Shown: positions 9,991 through 19,282, numbered from the stretch's first letter. The stretch: 50,693 bases of DNA from Caldilineaceae bacterium (GCA_020845455.1 JADLFO010000094.1:1-50693), one strand, 5' to 3'. Made by a program: numbers and translations. The notes: a model not told the origin generated them from the letters alone.

Positions 9991-10275
9991 TCAGATCTCC
10001 TGGGTCTCTACCGTTTCGACGATCTGCGCCTTGGGGTCCATCATGATCTGGCCTTCGACGCGCGCCCACACCCCGCGCATGGCCGTGAGCAGGGCTTCGG
10101 CCTCGCGCCGTGTGTCGAACTCCAGATCGATCAGCACATAGTTGGGGTTGTCGACCGGGCGCATGATCTGGTAGCGGCGCACACCGGACCGTCTGCGGTC
10201 CACCGGGTCGCTGTCAAACGCCTGCTTCCAGCCCTCATAATTGGGAACCGGGTGCTCAACCCGCAGGATGTACAT
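9991..10275 (-). CDS. Small conserved protein, possible ferredoxin-like (ABM/Dabb-type) fold
   Basis: A 94-residue protein starting MYILRVEHPVPNYEGW. The start at 10275 is chosen because GAGGAGG lies 6 bases upstream; a start six codons earlier would sit on that site. The pattern of beta strands with a central tryptophan and a helix rich in E/A (REAEALLTAM) resembles small dimeric alpha-beta barrel proteins. I do not recognise a named family with certainty. It converges on the polyamine operon with a 37-base gap. A tandem duplication lies immediately upstream of its ribosome-binding site. Confidence 0.7.
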   Translation of the reverse strand: MYILRVEHPVPNYEGWKQAFDSDPVDRRRSGVRRYQIMRPVDNPNYVLIDLEFDTRREAEALLTAMRGVWARVEGQIMMDPKAQIVETVETQEI

Positions 10276-10282
10276 AGCAGCC

Positions 10283-10314
10283 TCCTCGTCCAAATTGGTC
10301 CTCGTCCAAATTGG
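10283..10314. repeat. 16-bp perfect tandem duplication
   Basis: TCCTCGTCCAAATTGG occurs twice back to back (10283-10298 and 10299-10314), just upstream of the small conserved gene at 9991-10275 and touching its ribosome-binding region. Confidence 0.9.
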
Positions 10315-10349
10315 GCAGTGGGGTTGTCACCCTGTTCACGCAGTGGTGC

Positions 10350-10383
10350 GCAGCATGACAGAGGCGGCAGCATGACAGAGGCG
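10350..10383. repeat. 17-bp perfect tandem duplication
   Basis: GCAGCATGACAGAGGCG occurs twice back to back (10350-10366 and 10367-10383), immediately 3' of the molybdopterin-subunit gene. It is unrelated in sequence to the duplication 40 bases away. Confidence 0.9.
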
Positions 10384-10386
10384 CGC

Positions 10387-12687
10387 TCAACAGGACCCGA
10401 TCTGCTCCCTACCGCCCGCCTGCCTACTGCCTCTTACTGCCTCCCACACGCGCGGCGGCGTATAGGGCAGGCTGTCGATCCATACCCCCGTGGCGTCGTG
10501 GATAGCGGCGGCAATGGCCGGCGCGGTGGGGATAAAGGGCATCTCCGCCATGCCGCGCGCGCCCAGCGGCCCCTGCGGGTCGGGAAATTCCAAAATCACC
10601 GGCTCGATCTCCTGTACCACATCCAGCACGCCGGGGATCAGATAGCTGCTGAGATGCGGCGTCAGTGTCTTGCCCTCCTGCTGGATAAATTCCTCCAGCA
10701 GCGTCCAGCCGATGGACTGCGCTACCGCCCCCTCGATCTGCCCCTCCACCTGCTGCGGGTTGATCGCCCTGCCCACGTCGTTGACGCTTACCAGCCGCGT
10801 CACCGTCACATGGCCGGTATCTAGGTCAACCTCCACCTCGGCCACCTGGGCGCAGTAGCCATAGGTGATATTGGGGTCGGCTGCGCCCGTCTGCGGCGCG
10901 TAGCCGGTGGTCGGGCGTGGATGGTAGACAAACTCGGCCCGCGCCGGACGGTCCTCGTTCTGCCATTGCGCCAGAGCGCGGGCGGCTGCCCCCTGAATCG
11001 CATTGCCCGCCATAAAGCTCATGCGGCTGGCCGAACTGCTGCCGCTGGAGCCGGCGTCCTCGGTGCTGCCGGCGCGTATCTCGACACGCGCCGGGTCGAT
11101 GCCGAGCATCTCGGCGGCGATCTGCTGAAAGACCGTGTGGCTGCCTTGGCCCACATCGGCCCCCACACAGCCTACCACGGCGCGTTCGATCTGCCCGCGG
11201 CCATGCAGTTCGACCCAGGCCGCGCAATGCTCCACAGCGCCCAGGCTGAAGCCTACATTTTTGAAACAGGCGGCGATGCCGCGCCCCCGCGCCACGCGGC
11301 GCGGCCCCGTCCCCAGCGAAGTGGAAAGCCAGTCAGGATCGCCCCCGCTCGGCGGCGTGCTAGGCGGCTGCCAACGGCCCGCGGCGTCCTGCTGCCAGCC
11401 GCCGCGCCGCGCCGCCTCCTCGACCACCTGGGCGGCGGTGCAGCCCGGCGGCACAACGCTTTGCGTGGGCAGCACCGACCCCTCGCGCCAGATGTTGCGC
11501 AGCCGCAGTTCCACCGGGTCCATACCCAGCGCCTCGGCCAGCTTGTTGACCTGTCCCTCGGCGGCAAAATGGCCCTGCGGCCCGCCAAAGCCGCGAAACG
11601 CGCCGCTGGGGCAGTTGTTGGTATAGACCGCGCGCGCCACTACCTGCACATGGGGGATCGCATAGGGGCCGAGACAGGCCATAACCGCATTGCCCAGGAC
11701 CTTGGTGCTGGTATAGGCATAGGCCCCGGCGTCGGCGGTCACATCCACCTGCGCCGCCACGATACGCCCGTCGCGCGTTGCGCCCCACTTGGCGCGCAGA
11801 GTATAGGGGTGGCGCTTGTGATGGCCGACGATGCTCTCCTCGCGGCTCCAGACGATCTTGACGGGCCGGCCCGTCTTCCAGGCCGCCAGCGCCAGCGCAA
11901 TCTGCACCGAGATATCTTCACGCCCGCCGAACGCGCCGCCGATGGCCGGGAAGCGCACCACGATCTGCTCTTCGGGCAGACCAAGCGCATGGGCGATCTG
12001 GCGGCGCTCTTCGTGCATCCACTGCCCGGCGCAGGCCACCTCGATACGCCCGTCGGGACGCACATGCGTCACCCCGGCCTCCGGCTGCAGATAGGCGTGC
12101 TCCTGAGCCTGGGTATGATAGGTCGCCTCTACCACCACCGCGGCCTGCGCCAGGCCGACCTCGACGTCGCCGCGCGCGATGCGATAGCTGAGCAGCAGGT
12201 TCGAGTTCAGATCGCGCGTGCCATAGGGAAACGCAAACGCTTCGGGATGCAGCACCGGCGCGCCCGGCTGCAGGGCGGCGCAGGGGTCGGCCACCACCGG
12301 CAGCGGTTCATAGTCGACGCGCACCAGCTTGGCGGCGGCTTCAGCCTGAACCTGCGTTTCGGCGACCACCAACGCCACATGGTCGGCTTCCCAGCGCACA
12401 TGTGCTGCGTCAGGCGTGCTGCCCACCCCGCATAACACCGGCTGGTCGGGCATGATCAGCCCATACTCGTTGACCGGCACATCGGCCGCGGTCAGCACAG
12501 CCACCACGCCGGGCGCGGTCTGCGCCTGCGCCGTGTGTACGGCAGTGATGCGCCCATGCGCAAAGCCCGCAAAGACGATCTTCAGCCACAGTTGGCCGGG
12601 CAGGTCAATGTCGCCGGGATAGACGGCGCGACCGGTCACCTTATCCGCCGCATCAATTCGAGGGAGACTGCTGCCGACTGCACGCAT
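10387..12687 (-). CDS. Xanthine-dehydrogenase-family molybdopterin-binding (large) subunit
   Basis: A 766-residue molybdenum-cofactor subunit of the xanthine dehydrogenase/CO dehydrogenase/aldehyde oxidase family, which hydroxylates carbon centres. Cofactor-binding motifs are visible: [10 protein letters not shown] (249-258), [12 protein letters not shown] (362-373), [11 protein letters not shown] and the active-site Glu715 in GARGMAEMP. The start ATG at 12687 gives the family N-terminus [19 protein letters not shown]; an upstream TTG start would add ten unusual residues. No gene for the usual FAD or 2Fe-2S subunits lies beside it, so partners must be elsewhere. The last residues ([13 protein letters not shown]) fall within a dispersed CTACTGCC-type repeat, which suggests that the original C-terminus was altered. 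The substrate is unknown. Confidence 0.88.
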   Translation of the reverse strand: MRAVGSSLPRIDAADKVTGRAVYPGDIDLPGQLWLKIVFAGFAHGRITAVHTAQAQTAPGVVAVLTAADVPVNEYGLIMPDQPVLCGVGSTPDAAHVRWEADHVALVVAETQVQAEAAAKLVRVDYEPLPVVADPCAALQPGAPVLHPEAFAFPYGTRDLNSNLLLSYRIARGDVEVGLAQAAVVVEATYHTQAQEHAYLQPEAGVTHVRPDGRIEVACAGQWMHEERRQIAHALGLPEEQIVVRFPAIGGAFGGREDISVQIALALAAWKTGRPVKIVWSREESIVGHHKRHPYTLRAKWGATRDGRIVAAQVDVTADAGAYAYTSTKVLGNAVMACLGPYAIPHVQVVARAVYTNNCPSGAFRGFGGPQGHFAAEGQVNKLAEALGMDPVELRLRNIWREGSVLPTQSVVPPGCTAAQVVEEAARRGGWQQDAAGRWQPPSTPPSGGDPDWLSTSLGTGPRRVARGRGIAACFKNVGFSLGAVEHCAAWVELHGRGQIERAVVGCVGADVGQGSHTVFQQIAAEMLGIDPARVEIRAGSTEDAGSSGSSSASRMSFMAGNAIQGAAARALAQWQNEDRPARAEFVYHPRPTTGYAPQTGAADPNITYGYCAQVAEVEVDLDTGHVTVTRLVSVNDVGRAINPQQVEGQIEGAVAQSIGWTLLEEFIQQEGKTLTPHLSSYLIPGVLDVVQEIEPVILEFPDPQGPLGARGMAEMPFIPTAPAIAAAIHDATGVWIDSLPYTPPRVWEAVRGSRQAGGREQIGSC

Positions 12688-12719
12688 AAGAAGTTCCCAC
12701 CCCAAAAAACCGTACAAGC

Positions 12720-12725
12720 ATTATA
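12720..12725 (-). promoter_or_regulatory. Possible -10 element of the molybdopterin-subunit gene
   Basis: A perfect TATAAT reads on the minus strand 33 bases upstream of the ATG at 12687. No good -35 is found 16-18 bases further up (ACTAGC at 17), so support is limited. Confidence 0.3.
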
Positions 12726-12732
12726 CAAAGGG

Positions 12733-12761
12733 TTGACAGGCGGCTAGTTAGGCGGCAAAAT
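12733..12761 (+). promoter_or_regulatory. Possible promoter of mscL
   Basis: A consensus TTGACA (12733-12738) is followed after 17 bases by CAAAAT (12756-12761). The mscL start is about 80 bases downstream. It overlaps the region used by the divergent gene. Confidence 0.45.
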
Positions 12762-12841
12762 AGGAAGCCACTTGGCCTCCTGGCCTGCGGTGCCACATCC
12801 TAACAGCGCAAAACAAAAGAACTGTACGAAAGGATTTCTCC

Positions 12842-13246
12842 ATGAAGTGGCTGAAAGAGTTTGGTGACTTTATCAACCGGGGCAACGTGATGGACCTCGC
12901 CGTCGGGATCATCATCGGCGCGGCGTTCACCGCCATTGTCAACTCGCTGGTCAACGACCTGATCATGCCGCTGATCGGCATCATCATCGGCGGCGTCGAC
13001 TTCACCAGCCTGGCCGTCCAGGTTGGCAGCGCCACGCTCACCTACGGCAATTTCATCCAGGCGATCTTCAACTTTGTGATCATCGCCTTTGCCGTCTTCC
13101 TGCTGATCAAGGCCGTCAACAACTTCTACGAGAAGAAGGCCGCCGCGCCCCCTCCTCCCACCCCGCCGACCGACGAGACGGTGCTGCTGCGCGAGATCCG
13201 CGACATCTTGGCCGCGCAGAGCGGTCGCACTGTGATCAAGCCCTAA
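12842..13246 (+). CDS. mscL: Large-conductance mechanosensitive channel MscL
   Basis: A 134-residue homopentameric inner-membrane channel that opens under high membrane tension to release solutes after osmotic downshock. The N-terminal [20 protein letters not shown] is the family hallmark and leads into TM1 (about 17-45). TM2 is near 70-95 ([19 protein letters not shown]), followed by a charged EKK linker, a proline-rich stretch (APPPPTPPT) and the C-terminal helix [18 protein letters not shown] lies 7 bases before the ATG. Its own promoter and terminator are visible, so it is probably monocistronic. Confidence 0.97.
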   Translation: MKWLKEFGDFINRGNVMDLAVGIIIGAAFTAIVNSLVNDLIMPLIGIIIGGVDFTSLAVQVGSATLTYGNFIQAIFNFVIIAFAVFLLIKAVNNFYEKKAAAPPPPTPPTDETVLLREIRDILAAQSGRTVIKP

Positions 13247-13272
13247 ACGGCTGCACAGGGCGGCGTTCGAGC

Positions 13273-13295
13273 AGGGGCCGGCCCCTCTTTTGTTT
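13273..13295 (+). terminator. Rho-independent terminator after mscL
   Basis: AGGGG-CCGG-CCCCT (13273-13286) is followed by CTTTTGTTT. It lies between mscL and the convergent HIT gene, whose stop codon overlaps the end of the T-run. Confidence 0.75.
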
Positions 13296-13647
13296 ATGGG
13301 CGCAGCAGCATGGGGCCGAGCGGGCGCCCGCCCAGCAGGTGCATATGCAGGTGATAGACCACCTGCCCACCATGCCGGTTGCAGTTGACCATCAGCCGGT
13401 AGCCGTCCTCGGCGATGCCCATCTCGTGCGCCAGCTTGCCCGCTACGCTAAAGAGCCGCCCCAACGCCGCCTCGTCCGCCGGCTGCACGTCGTTGACCGT
13501 GGGGATCGCCTTGTTGGGCACAATCAAAATATGTACCGGCGCCTGCGGGTGAATATCGCGAAAGGCCGTCACCAGATCGTCTTGATAGATGATGTCGGCG
13601 GGTGCTTCGCGCCGGATGATCTTGCTGAAAATCGTCTCTGCCGCCAT
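13294..13647 (-). CDS. HIT-family nucleotide hydrolase (HinT-like)
   Basis: A 117-residue histidine-triad protein. The triad [10 protein letters not shown] supplies His99, His101 and the nucleophile His103. The N-terminal [20 protein letters not shown] and [17 protein letters not shown] are typical of the HinT branch, which cleaves adenosine phosphoramidates and AMP-lysine-type compounds. The ATG at 13647 matches the standard family start; upstream codons are R/G-rich and not conserved. It converges with mscL. Confidence 0.92.
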   Translation of the reverse strand: MAAETIFSKIIRREAPADIIYQDDLVTAFRDIHPQAPVHILIVPNKAIPTVNDVQPADEAALGRLFSVAGKLAHEMGIAEDGYRLMVNCNRHGGQVVYHLHMHLLGGRPLGPMLLRP

Positions 13648-13811
13648 ACTGCCCGCTTCTAGCTCGCCTGCAACTCTATTCAACTTGGCTGTCGTGGGCG
13701 CTCCATCCCTGGGCAGTATACCCCAGCCCGCGCCCCCACGCCAGCCTTTGCGCCGGCTTCGCCGCTGCGCCCGTACGGGGTATACTGGCGGGCAATGAGG
13801 CAGCGCGGGAG

Positions 13812-13860
13812 GTACGAACACGATCTCTCTATGTACGGACACGAACTATCGTGTCCGTAC
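13812..13860. repeat. 12-bp perfect hairpin plus a third partial copy
   Basis: GTACGGACACGA (13833-13844), loop ACTA and TCGTGTCCGTAC (13849-13860) form a perfect stem. GTACGAACACGA at 13812-13823 is a one-mismatch copy of the same arm. The element lies in the spacer upstream of the quinone oxidoreductase and could be an operator or a mobile palindrome. Confidence 0.75.
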
Positions 13861-13870
13861 GGGGAGAAAT

Positions 13871-13891
13871 CACCGCAAAGAGAGCGCAAAG
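13871..13891 (+). repeat. Dispersed CACCGCAAAG-type repeat
   Basis: CACCGCAAAGAGAGCGCAAAG. The same pattern of A/CCGCAAAG plus repeated GCAAAG units is found at 40046-40079 and, inverted, at 46365-46391. A rearranged hairpin version is at 25876-25901. Confidence 0.7.
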
Positions 13892-13927
13892 GTCAGAGGA
13901 AGAAAGCCGGCAGTAAAGGGAGCCGCC

Positions 13928-14908
13928 ATGTATGCCATCCAGATTCAACAGGAGCAGCCGGACCGGCCCCTGGTCTGGCAGGAGAGCGCCGACCCGGTCA
14001 TCGGCCCCGACGAGGTGCGCGTGATGATCCACGCCACCGCGCTCAACCGCGCCGACCTGGCGCAGCGTGCGGGCCACTACCCGCCGCCCGGCGCGCCGGA
14101 TATCCTGGGGTTGGAGATGGCGGGGACAGTTTCCGAGGTAGGCGCCAATGCGCAGCAGTGGCGGCCGGGCGACCCGGTCTGCGCCCTGCTTGGCGGCGGC
14201 GGCTATGCCGAAGCGGTCGCCGTCCATCAGGAGATGCTCATGCCCATTCCGCTGGGCTGGAGCTTTGAGGAAGCCGCCGCCCTGCCCGAAGTCTATCTCA
14301 CCGCCTTTGTCAATCTGTTTATGGAAGCGGCGCTCCAGCCGGGCGAGAGTGTGCTGGTGCATGGCGGGGCCAGCGGCGTAGGCACGGCGGCCATCCAACT
14401 GCTGCACCACGCCGGCCACGCCGTCTTTGTCACCGCGGGGACGCCCGAAAAGGTGGCGCGCTGCCGCGAACTGGGCGCGGATGTAGCGATCAACTACCGC
14501 GAGGAGGATTTCGTCGCAGCCATATGGACCGCGACCGGCGGCGCAGGCGTGGACGTGATCCTGGATATGGTGGGCGGCGACTATTATGAACGCAACGTCG
14601 ACCTGCTCAAGCTCAAGGGACGCATGGTCTTTATCGCCACGCTCGGCGGAAGCCAGGCCCCGCTCGACATTGGCCGGTTGATGCGTAAACGGCTGCGGCT
14701 GATCGGCTCGGTGCTGCGGGCGCGCAGCCCGGCGGAAAAGATCGAGATCAAACAGCGCTTTATGGATCGCTTCTGGCCCGCAGTGACGGCAGGGCAGATC
14801 CGCCCGGTGCTTGACCGCGTCTACCCCGTTCAAGAGGCCAACGCCGCCCACGCCCACATGGCTGCCAATCAGAACATCGGCAAGATCGTGCTCAAGGTTC
14901 GAGACTAG
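13928..14908 (+). CDS. NAD(P)H-quinone oxidoreductase, zinc-independent alcohol dehydrogenase-like (PIG3 type)
   Basis: A 326-residue medium-chain reductase. The GroES-like half has the NRADLAQRAGHYPPPPG-like region of the PIG3/quinone reductase group (here AGHYPPPGAPDILGLEMAG). The Rossmann half contains VHGGASGVGTAAIQL (148-162) for NADPH. Zinc-binding cysteines of classical alcohol dehydrogenases are absent. The ATG follows AAAGGGAG. The M20 peptidase gene begins 7 bases after its stop, so the two are probably co-transcribed. The substrate is likely a quinone or an enone; this is by family only. Confidence 0.92.
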   Translation: MYAIQIQQEQPDRPLVWQESADPVIGPDEVRVMIHATALNRADLAQRAGHYPPPGAPDILGLEMAGTVSEVGANAQQWRPGDPVCALLGGGGYAEAVAVHQEMLMPIPLGWSFEEAAALPEVYLTAFVNLFMEAALQPGESVLVHGGASGVGTAAIQLLHHAGHAVFVTAGTPEKVARCRELGADVAINYREEDFVAAIWTATGGAGVDVILDMVGGDYYERNVDLLKLKGRMVFIATLGGSQAPLDIGRLMRKRLRLIGSVLRARSPAEKIEIKQRFMDRFWPAVTAGQIRPVLDRVYPVQEANAAHAHMAANQNIGKIVLKVRD

Positions 14909-14915
14909 CCACGCC

Positions 14916-16145
14916 ATGATCTCTGCGCTCGAACAACATGCGCTCGACCAGATCGACCACGACCTGCTGATCCGCTGGGTGCAGGAGTTGACGCGCATCC
15001 CCTCGGTCTGGCGGCCCGACGTGGGCCAAGGTGAAGCCGAAGCCGCGGCCTGGGTAGCGGATCGCTGCCGCGAGATGGGGCTGGAGACGACCGTGCAGGA
15101 GGTCGCGCCGGGCCGGCCCAACGTCATCGCCCGCCACCGCTTTGGCCCCGGCCCCACGCTGATGCTGGAGGGGCATACCGATGTCGTGACCGAAGGCGAC
15201 CCCAGCCTGTGGAGCGACCCCCCTTTCAGCGCGGTGCTGCGCGACGGGCGCATCGTTGGCCGCGGGGCCAACGACATGAAGGCAGGCGTGGTCTGCGCGC
15301 TGGTGGCGGCGCGCGCCGTCCTACGGGCCGGGGTCAAGCTGCACGGCGCGCTGCTGCTGGGCCTGGTCTGCGATGAAGAGGGGCAGATGCTCGGCATCAA
15401 GCATTTTGTAGATCAAGGTTGGGCCGACGAGGTCAGCGCGGCGTTGATCTGCGAGCCGGAGGAAAACCATCTCTGCATCGCGCAAAAGGGCGTAATGTGG
15501 GTGCGGGTCACGCTCTGCGGGGTCATGTGCCACGGCGCGATGCCGCTGACCGGCGTCAACACCGTCTACCCGATGGCGCGCTTTCTGACGCTGGTGCAAA
15601 GCCTGGAGGAGCGCGAGATCGCACGCCATGGGCAGCACCCCTACTTGGGCCAGCCGAGCATCACCCCCACGATCCTGCGCTCGCCGCCGCCCGGCCAGGG
15701 CGAAGCGCAGAACAACGTCATGCCCGCCGCCTGCGAAACGGTGCTGGACTTCCGCCTTGTCCCCGACCAAGACCCGGCGCGCCTGATACAAGCCTTGGAG
15801 CAGATGCTGCAGGCCGTGGTCGCCGTCGACGAGCGGTTGAGCTACCAACTCGACGTTCAGGAGATCCGCCAGCCCACGCGCACCGACCCGGATCATCCGC
15901 TGGTGCAGGCGTTGGCCGGCGCGTACACCGACCTGACCGGCGACCCGCCCATCTACGGCGGCGTGCCGGGTTCGACCGACGGCACGATCCTGTATACGGC
16001 CAAAGGCATTCCGATTGTTACCTGCGGGCCGGGCGACATCCACATCCCACACCATGTGGACGAGTGGGTCAGCGTGGACGAAATCCACACGGCGGCGCGC
16101 CTCTACGTCCTGGCGATCCTGCGCTATTTGTCTATTTCAAGATGA
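14916..16145 (+). CDS. M20-family metallopeptidase (ArgE/DapE/acetylornithine deacetylase type)
   Basis: A 409-residue dinuclear zinc amidohydrolase. Metal and catalytic residues are visible in MLEGHTDVV (H and D), GRGANDMKAG (bridging D), CDEEGQMLG (catalytic E and ligand E), ICEPE, and IHIPHHVDEW near the C-terminus. The dimerisation domain lies roughly at residues 180-295. The ATG at 14916 gives MISALEQHALDQ; an earlier reading runs through the previous gene. It overlaps the 3' end of the convergent M24 gene by 14 bases. Which N-acyl amino acid or peptide it cleaves is not evident. Confidence 0.9.
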   Translation: MISALEQHALDQIDHDLLIRWVQELTRIPSVWRPDVGQGEAEAAAWVADRCREMGLETTVQEVAPGRPNVIARHRFGPGPTLMLEGHTDVVTEGDPSLWSDPPFSAVLRDGRIVGRGANDMKAGVVCALVAARAVLRAGVKLHGALLLGLVCDEEGQMLGIKHFVDQGWADEVSAALICEPEENHLCIAQKGVMWVRVTLCGVMCHGAMPLTGVNTVYPMARFLTLVQSLEEREIARHGQHPYLGQPSITPTILRSPPPGQGEAQNNVMPAACETVLDFRLVPDQDPARLIQALEQMLQAVVAVDERLSYQLDVQEIRQPTRTDPDHPLVQALAGAYTDLTGDPPIYGGVPGSTDGTILYTAKGIPIVTCGPGDIHIPHHVDEWVSVDEIHTAARLYVLAILRYLSISR

Positions 16146-17325
16146 GCTGCGTCTGTGGCGTGCCTAGGAAGACCGCGCCCTGCTCGGTGACCAGCACATC
16201 TTCTTCCAGCCCCATATAGCCATAGCCGGGCACAGCCAGGCTTGGCTCCAGCGTAAAGACCTGGCCTGCCTCGACGCGCAGGTTGGGCGTATCGCCGTAG
16301 CGTTCCCAGGTAGGGCCGAGCAGCGCGCCGCCGTCGTGGCAGTCGCGGCCCATCTGATGGCCCGTGCCGTACATATATTCGGCATAGCCCGCGTCGACGA
16401 TTACCCGGCGGGCGATGGCGTCAATCTCCTTGCCCAGCACGCCCGGCTTGAGCGCAGCCGCGGCGGCGAGGATCGAACGCCGCACGGTGTCAAACCCGCG
16501 TTGCACCTCCGGCGGCGGCATGGTTTCGCCGGGGCGCAGGAAGTAGACCATACGCTGAATATCGGAGCAGTACTGCTCCTGGCGCACGCCAAAGTCAAAG
16601 TGCAGCAGATGGCCCGGCTCCACCACTACATCGGTCGGACCGGCGTGGCCCACCGGCGTATCCGGCCCGCTGTTGACTGCGGGACAGCTTGCCGGCTCCC
16701 AGGCGGTTTCCAGCCCCAGCGCGGCCACTTGCTCATGCATAAACCGGCCGATCTCCCGCTCGCTCATCCCCACACGCGCAAACTCGAAGGTTTTGGCATA
16801 GATCTCTTCGGTCGTGCGGATGGCGGTTTCGATGCGGTCGAGTTCGCTTTCGGTCTTGCGCCCGCGCAACGCCAAAATGATCGGCTCGGCGGAGACAAAG
16901 CGCGCCGGGTAGGGCGTGCCCGCCAAATAGTCGTGCAGCAATTGATAGAGGCCCACGGTCAGCCCATCGGCGTGGGGGTCATTGCGCGACATATTGAGCG
17001 CGATCTGCTGCGGGTCCAGATCGGCCAGCACGCGGCGCAGCGGTTCGCTCACCCCGGCGTGATAGGCGATCACGTCGCCATAGGCGCCGGTGCGGCGTGT
17101 CGTCTCGGCGTCGAAATGGCCGACGATGGCGATGCGCTTGCCGTCGCGCGTCAAGATAAAGGCGCTTTGCCAGGTGACGCCATGGCCGTAAATAAAGGGC
17201 AGCATGGGGTCTTCCACGGCGGAGGTCTCGCGCACAAAGGTGATCCAGCAGTCGATGCCCGTCTCCTGCAGGAGGCCGGGGACTTGGTTCACCTTCTCCT
17301 GCACCAGGGCATAGGGATTGGTCAT
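16132..17325 (-). CDS. M24-family Xaa-Pro aminopeptidase-like metallopeptidase
   Basis: A 397-residue pita-bread-fold enzyme with an N-terminal creatinase-like domain (1-160) and a C-terminal catalytic domain. The five metal ligands are recognisable: LHFDFGV (D), YCSDIQR (D), GTGHQMGR (H), TLEPSL (E) and GLEEDVLV (E). AAGAGG precedes the ATG at 17325. Its position opposite the M20 gene suggests a shared role in peptide or N-acyl amino-acid breakdown, but the pair are convergent, not an operon. Prolidase, Xaa-Pro aminopeptidase or creatinase-like activity are all possible. Confidence 0.9.
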   Translation of the reverse strand: MTNPYALVQEKVNQVPGLLQETGIDCWITFVRETSAVEDPMLPFIYGHGVTWQSAFILTRDGKRIAIVGHFDAETTRRTGAYGDVIAYHAGVSEPLRRVLADLDPQQIALNMSRNDPHADGLTVGLYQLLHDYLAGTPYPARFVSAEPIILALRGRKTESELDRIETAIRTTEEIYAKTFEFARVGMSEREIGRFMHEQVAALGLETAWEPASCPAVNSGPDTPVGHAGPTDVVVEPGHLLHFDFGVRQEQYCSDIQRMVYFLRPGETMPPPEVQRGFDTVRRSILAAAAALKPGVLGKEIDAIARRVIVDAGYAEYMYGTGHQMGRDCHDGGALLGPTWERYGDTPNLRVEAGQVFTLEPSLAVPGYGYMGLEEDVLVTEQGAVFLGTPQTQLILK

Positions 17326-17347
17326 AGAAAATCCTCTTGGTCGTTAT

Positions 17348-18467
17348 TTACTCGCTGCTTTGAGCGGCCAGGCGCAGTGCAACAAATACCTGCTTGAGTT
17401 CCTGTCTTACTGCGCTTTCAGGTTCCATCAACAGCAGCCGTTGATATTCGTCCAAAAATCTCATGCGGATACGATGGAAGAGGTGGAGAAAATGGCGAAG
17501 AAACGACAGACAATCGAGAACGACAACCTCTATGCCCATCTGTTGATAAATACTTCGAGCATAATCTTGAACTTCATCGGTAATGGCGTCGGTAGTGATA
17601 AAGATATAGTTGTCAATCGAGAGGCTACTGCGTCCTAGCTTCTGCAGTGCATTATCGATATCCAATCTGGTGACTCGTTTTGTTTTCATTTCGTAGCTGG
17701 TGACAACTGCATCATCACTGACGAGGGTGATCTCTACATCTCCGAGAGCGCCTGTCTGGAGGTCGGCGGCGTTGTGGGCGTGGAGTGGGCGTGGGCGCTC
17801 CCGTAGATATTCGGATGCAGAGATGTAAGCCGCCGCGATGACCAATACGGGTAGGCGACTAGCATTTGGGGATTTCAAGTGTTGCTCAATGAGCGTGACA
17901 ATTCCCTCAGAGGACAAGGGCAATAAGTCTCGAGTTCTCTGTAACCGCTGCATCAGGTTTGCCAGAGACGCGTCTTTTTCTTTTTTGTAGACGAGTAATA
18001 CACGAAGGGACTCAGCAAGCAAATCTTGAGGTGACAGGCGGCCTTGATATACCGTGTCCAGTAGCTCGAGGGTCTTCTTGTACAGTTCTTTGGGTCTGCC
18101 TACAATCGTAAGATCTAGATAACGTGGAGCCGATATTCTGCAAAGCTGGAGTAAGAAACGCGGTTGTCGGATTGCATGGCAAATTGTGTTGCTGCACAAA
18201 TTCCGCAATAAACTGCTCATCGTAGTAGCGCCCTGAATAAGCATCTTCTGTACCAATTTCTGTGTAGGGTTTACGGATGTCTATTTCAGGTCGGTTGATC
18301 TTGGCAAGAGCAGCGGCTAATAAGAGGCGAATCAAAGCTCGATTAGTGAGGTTCGTCGCAATGGCAGCAATCTTTTCCGCTATATCAGCATCTTGTACAA
18401 GAGGCCCATCCGCTGCTACTGCTCTTCGAAAAGCTTCATCGAGGATGCTTCTTGGGTCTCCTGCCAT
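17348..18467 (-). pseudogene. SacI-family type II restriction endonuclease, broken by a frameshift
   Basis: Two overlapping reading frames together make one protein of about 370 residues. The N-terminal part (from 18467) carries NRPEIDIRKPYTEIG, EDAYSGRYYDEQFI and PCNPTTAFLTPAL. The C-terminal part continues at LDLTIVGRPKELYK and runs through SSEGIVTLIEQHL, HNAADLQTGALGDVEITL, SYEMKTKRVT, NYIFITTD and SFLRHFLHLFHR. These are hallmarks of RE_SacI proteins, which cut GAGCTC. The second frame is one base out of step with the first, and the join must lie near 18105-18145. The D-E-x-K-like GDVEITL...YEMK motif of a nuclease core is intact. The break could be a real mutation or a sequencing error. 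The start overlaps the methylase gene by 52 bases. The region is more A/T-rich than its surroundings. Confidence 0.75.
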
Positions 18468-19282
18468 GCATCTATCTCTCCCAAATCGTAGTTTGCCCAG
18501 AGCACTTCCACGCGCTCATCTTTTGTAGAGTGGATTTTCTTGGACGGCGCCTGTACAGAATTCCAGTCTCCATAGAGCCTGTCGAGCAACTCACAGCGAT
18601 AGCCTGAAAACGCGACCTTCCCCTTGACATAGTGTAATACCTCAGCAAGTTCCCGGTGTTGTTTGTCGGTCATTTCATATGCGTACGCGTTTTTGTCCCC
18701 GCGTGAATCATGAGGATAGGGCGGATCGCAGTAGAACAACGTTTCCTTGCTATCATAGCGCTCGATAACCTCTATTGCTGGGGCATGTTCTATCTGCACC
18801 CGCAGCAGGCGCATCGCAATTTCAGGCAAATCCTCCACACTACCAAGCCAGCGAGAGACCGCACCCGCCATTCCGGCACGGCTTGTCAGCAGACAGTGTG
18901 CCCACCTGCCCTTGCTGCCTTTCTGCGCTAAACCTGTTCTTGTTTGCCTTGCACAGATATAGAACCTCCGAGCCCTCTCAAGCGGCGTTACAGAAGGATC
19001 AGTATAATCAAGTGCCTGTATATACTCTTCTCGGGAAAAAGGCGTTAACCCAATTGCTTCGATAAGTTCGTCTTTCTGTTCCCGCAGTACACGAAAGAAA
19101 TTCACGACGCCGCCGTCAAGGTCATTATAGGTTTCGACGGGCGAAGGTTCCCGGTTGATCAACACCGCAGCAGAGCCCCCAAAGGGTTCACAAAAATGCT
19201 GGGTGGGCGGCAAGAGAGGAAGCAGCCAGTTAAGATGGCTGAATTTCCCCCCATACCAACCGAATGCAATTAGCTTTCCCAT
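18416..19282 (-). CDS. D12-class N6-adenine DNA methyltransferase (Dam-like)
   Basis: A 288-residue modification enzyme. The N-terminal YGGKFSHLNWLLPLLP and CEPFGGSAAVLINR (SAM-binding motif) and the catalytic YCDPPYPHDSR (DPPY) appear in the order of the alpha class. It is the first gene of a two-gene unit and overlaps the restriction gene by 52 bases. By context it should protect the recognition site of the SacI-like enzyme, presumably through the adenine. Base composition is lower in G+C than the neighbours, in line with horizontal acquisition as a restriction-modification unit. No clear ribosome-binding site precedes the ATG. Confidence 0.9.
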   Translation of the reverse strand: MGKLIAFGWYGGKFSHLNWLLPLLPPTQHFCEPFGGSAAVLINREPSPVETYNDLDGGVVNFFRVLREQKDELIEAIGLTPFSREEYIQALDYTDPSVTPLERARRFYICARQTRTGLAQKGSKGRWAHCLLTSRAGMAGAVSRWLGSVEDLPEIAMRLLRVQIEHAPAIEVIERYDSKETLFYCDPPYPHDSRGDKNAYAYEMTDKQHRELAEVLHYVKGKVAFSGYRCELLDRLYGDWNSVQAPSKKIHSTKDERVEVLWANYDLGEIDAWQETQEASSMKLFEEQ

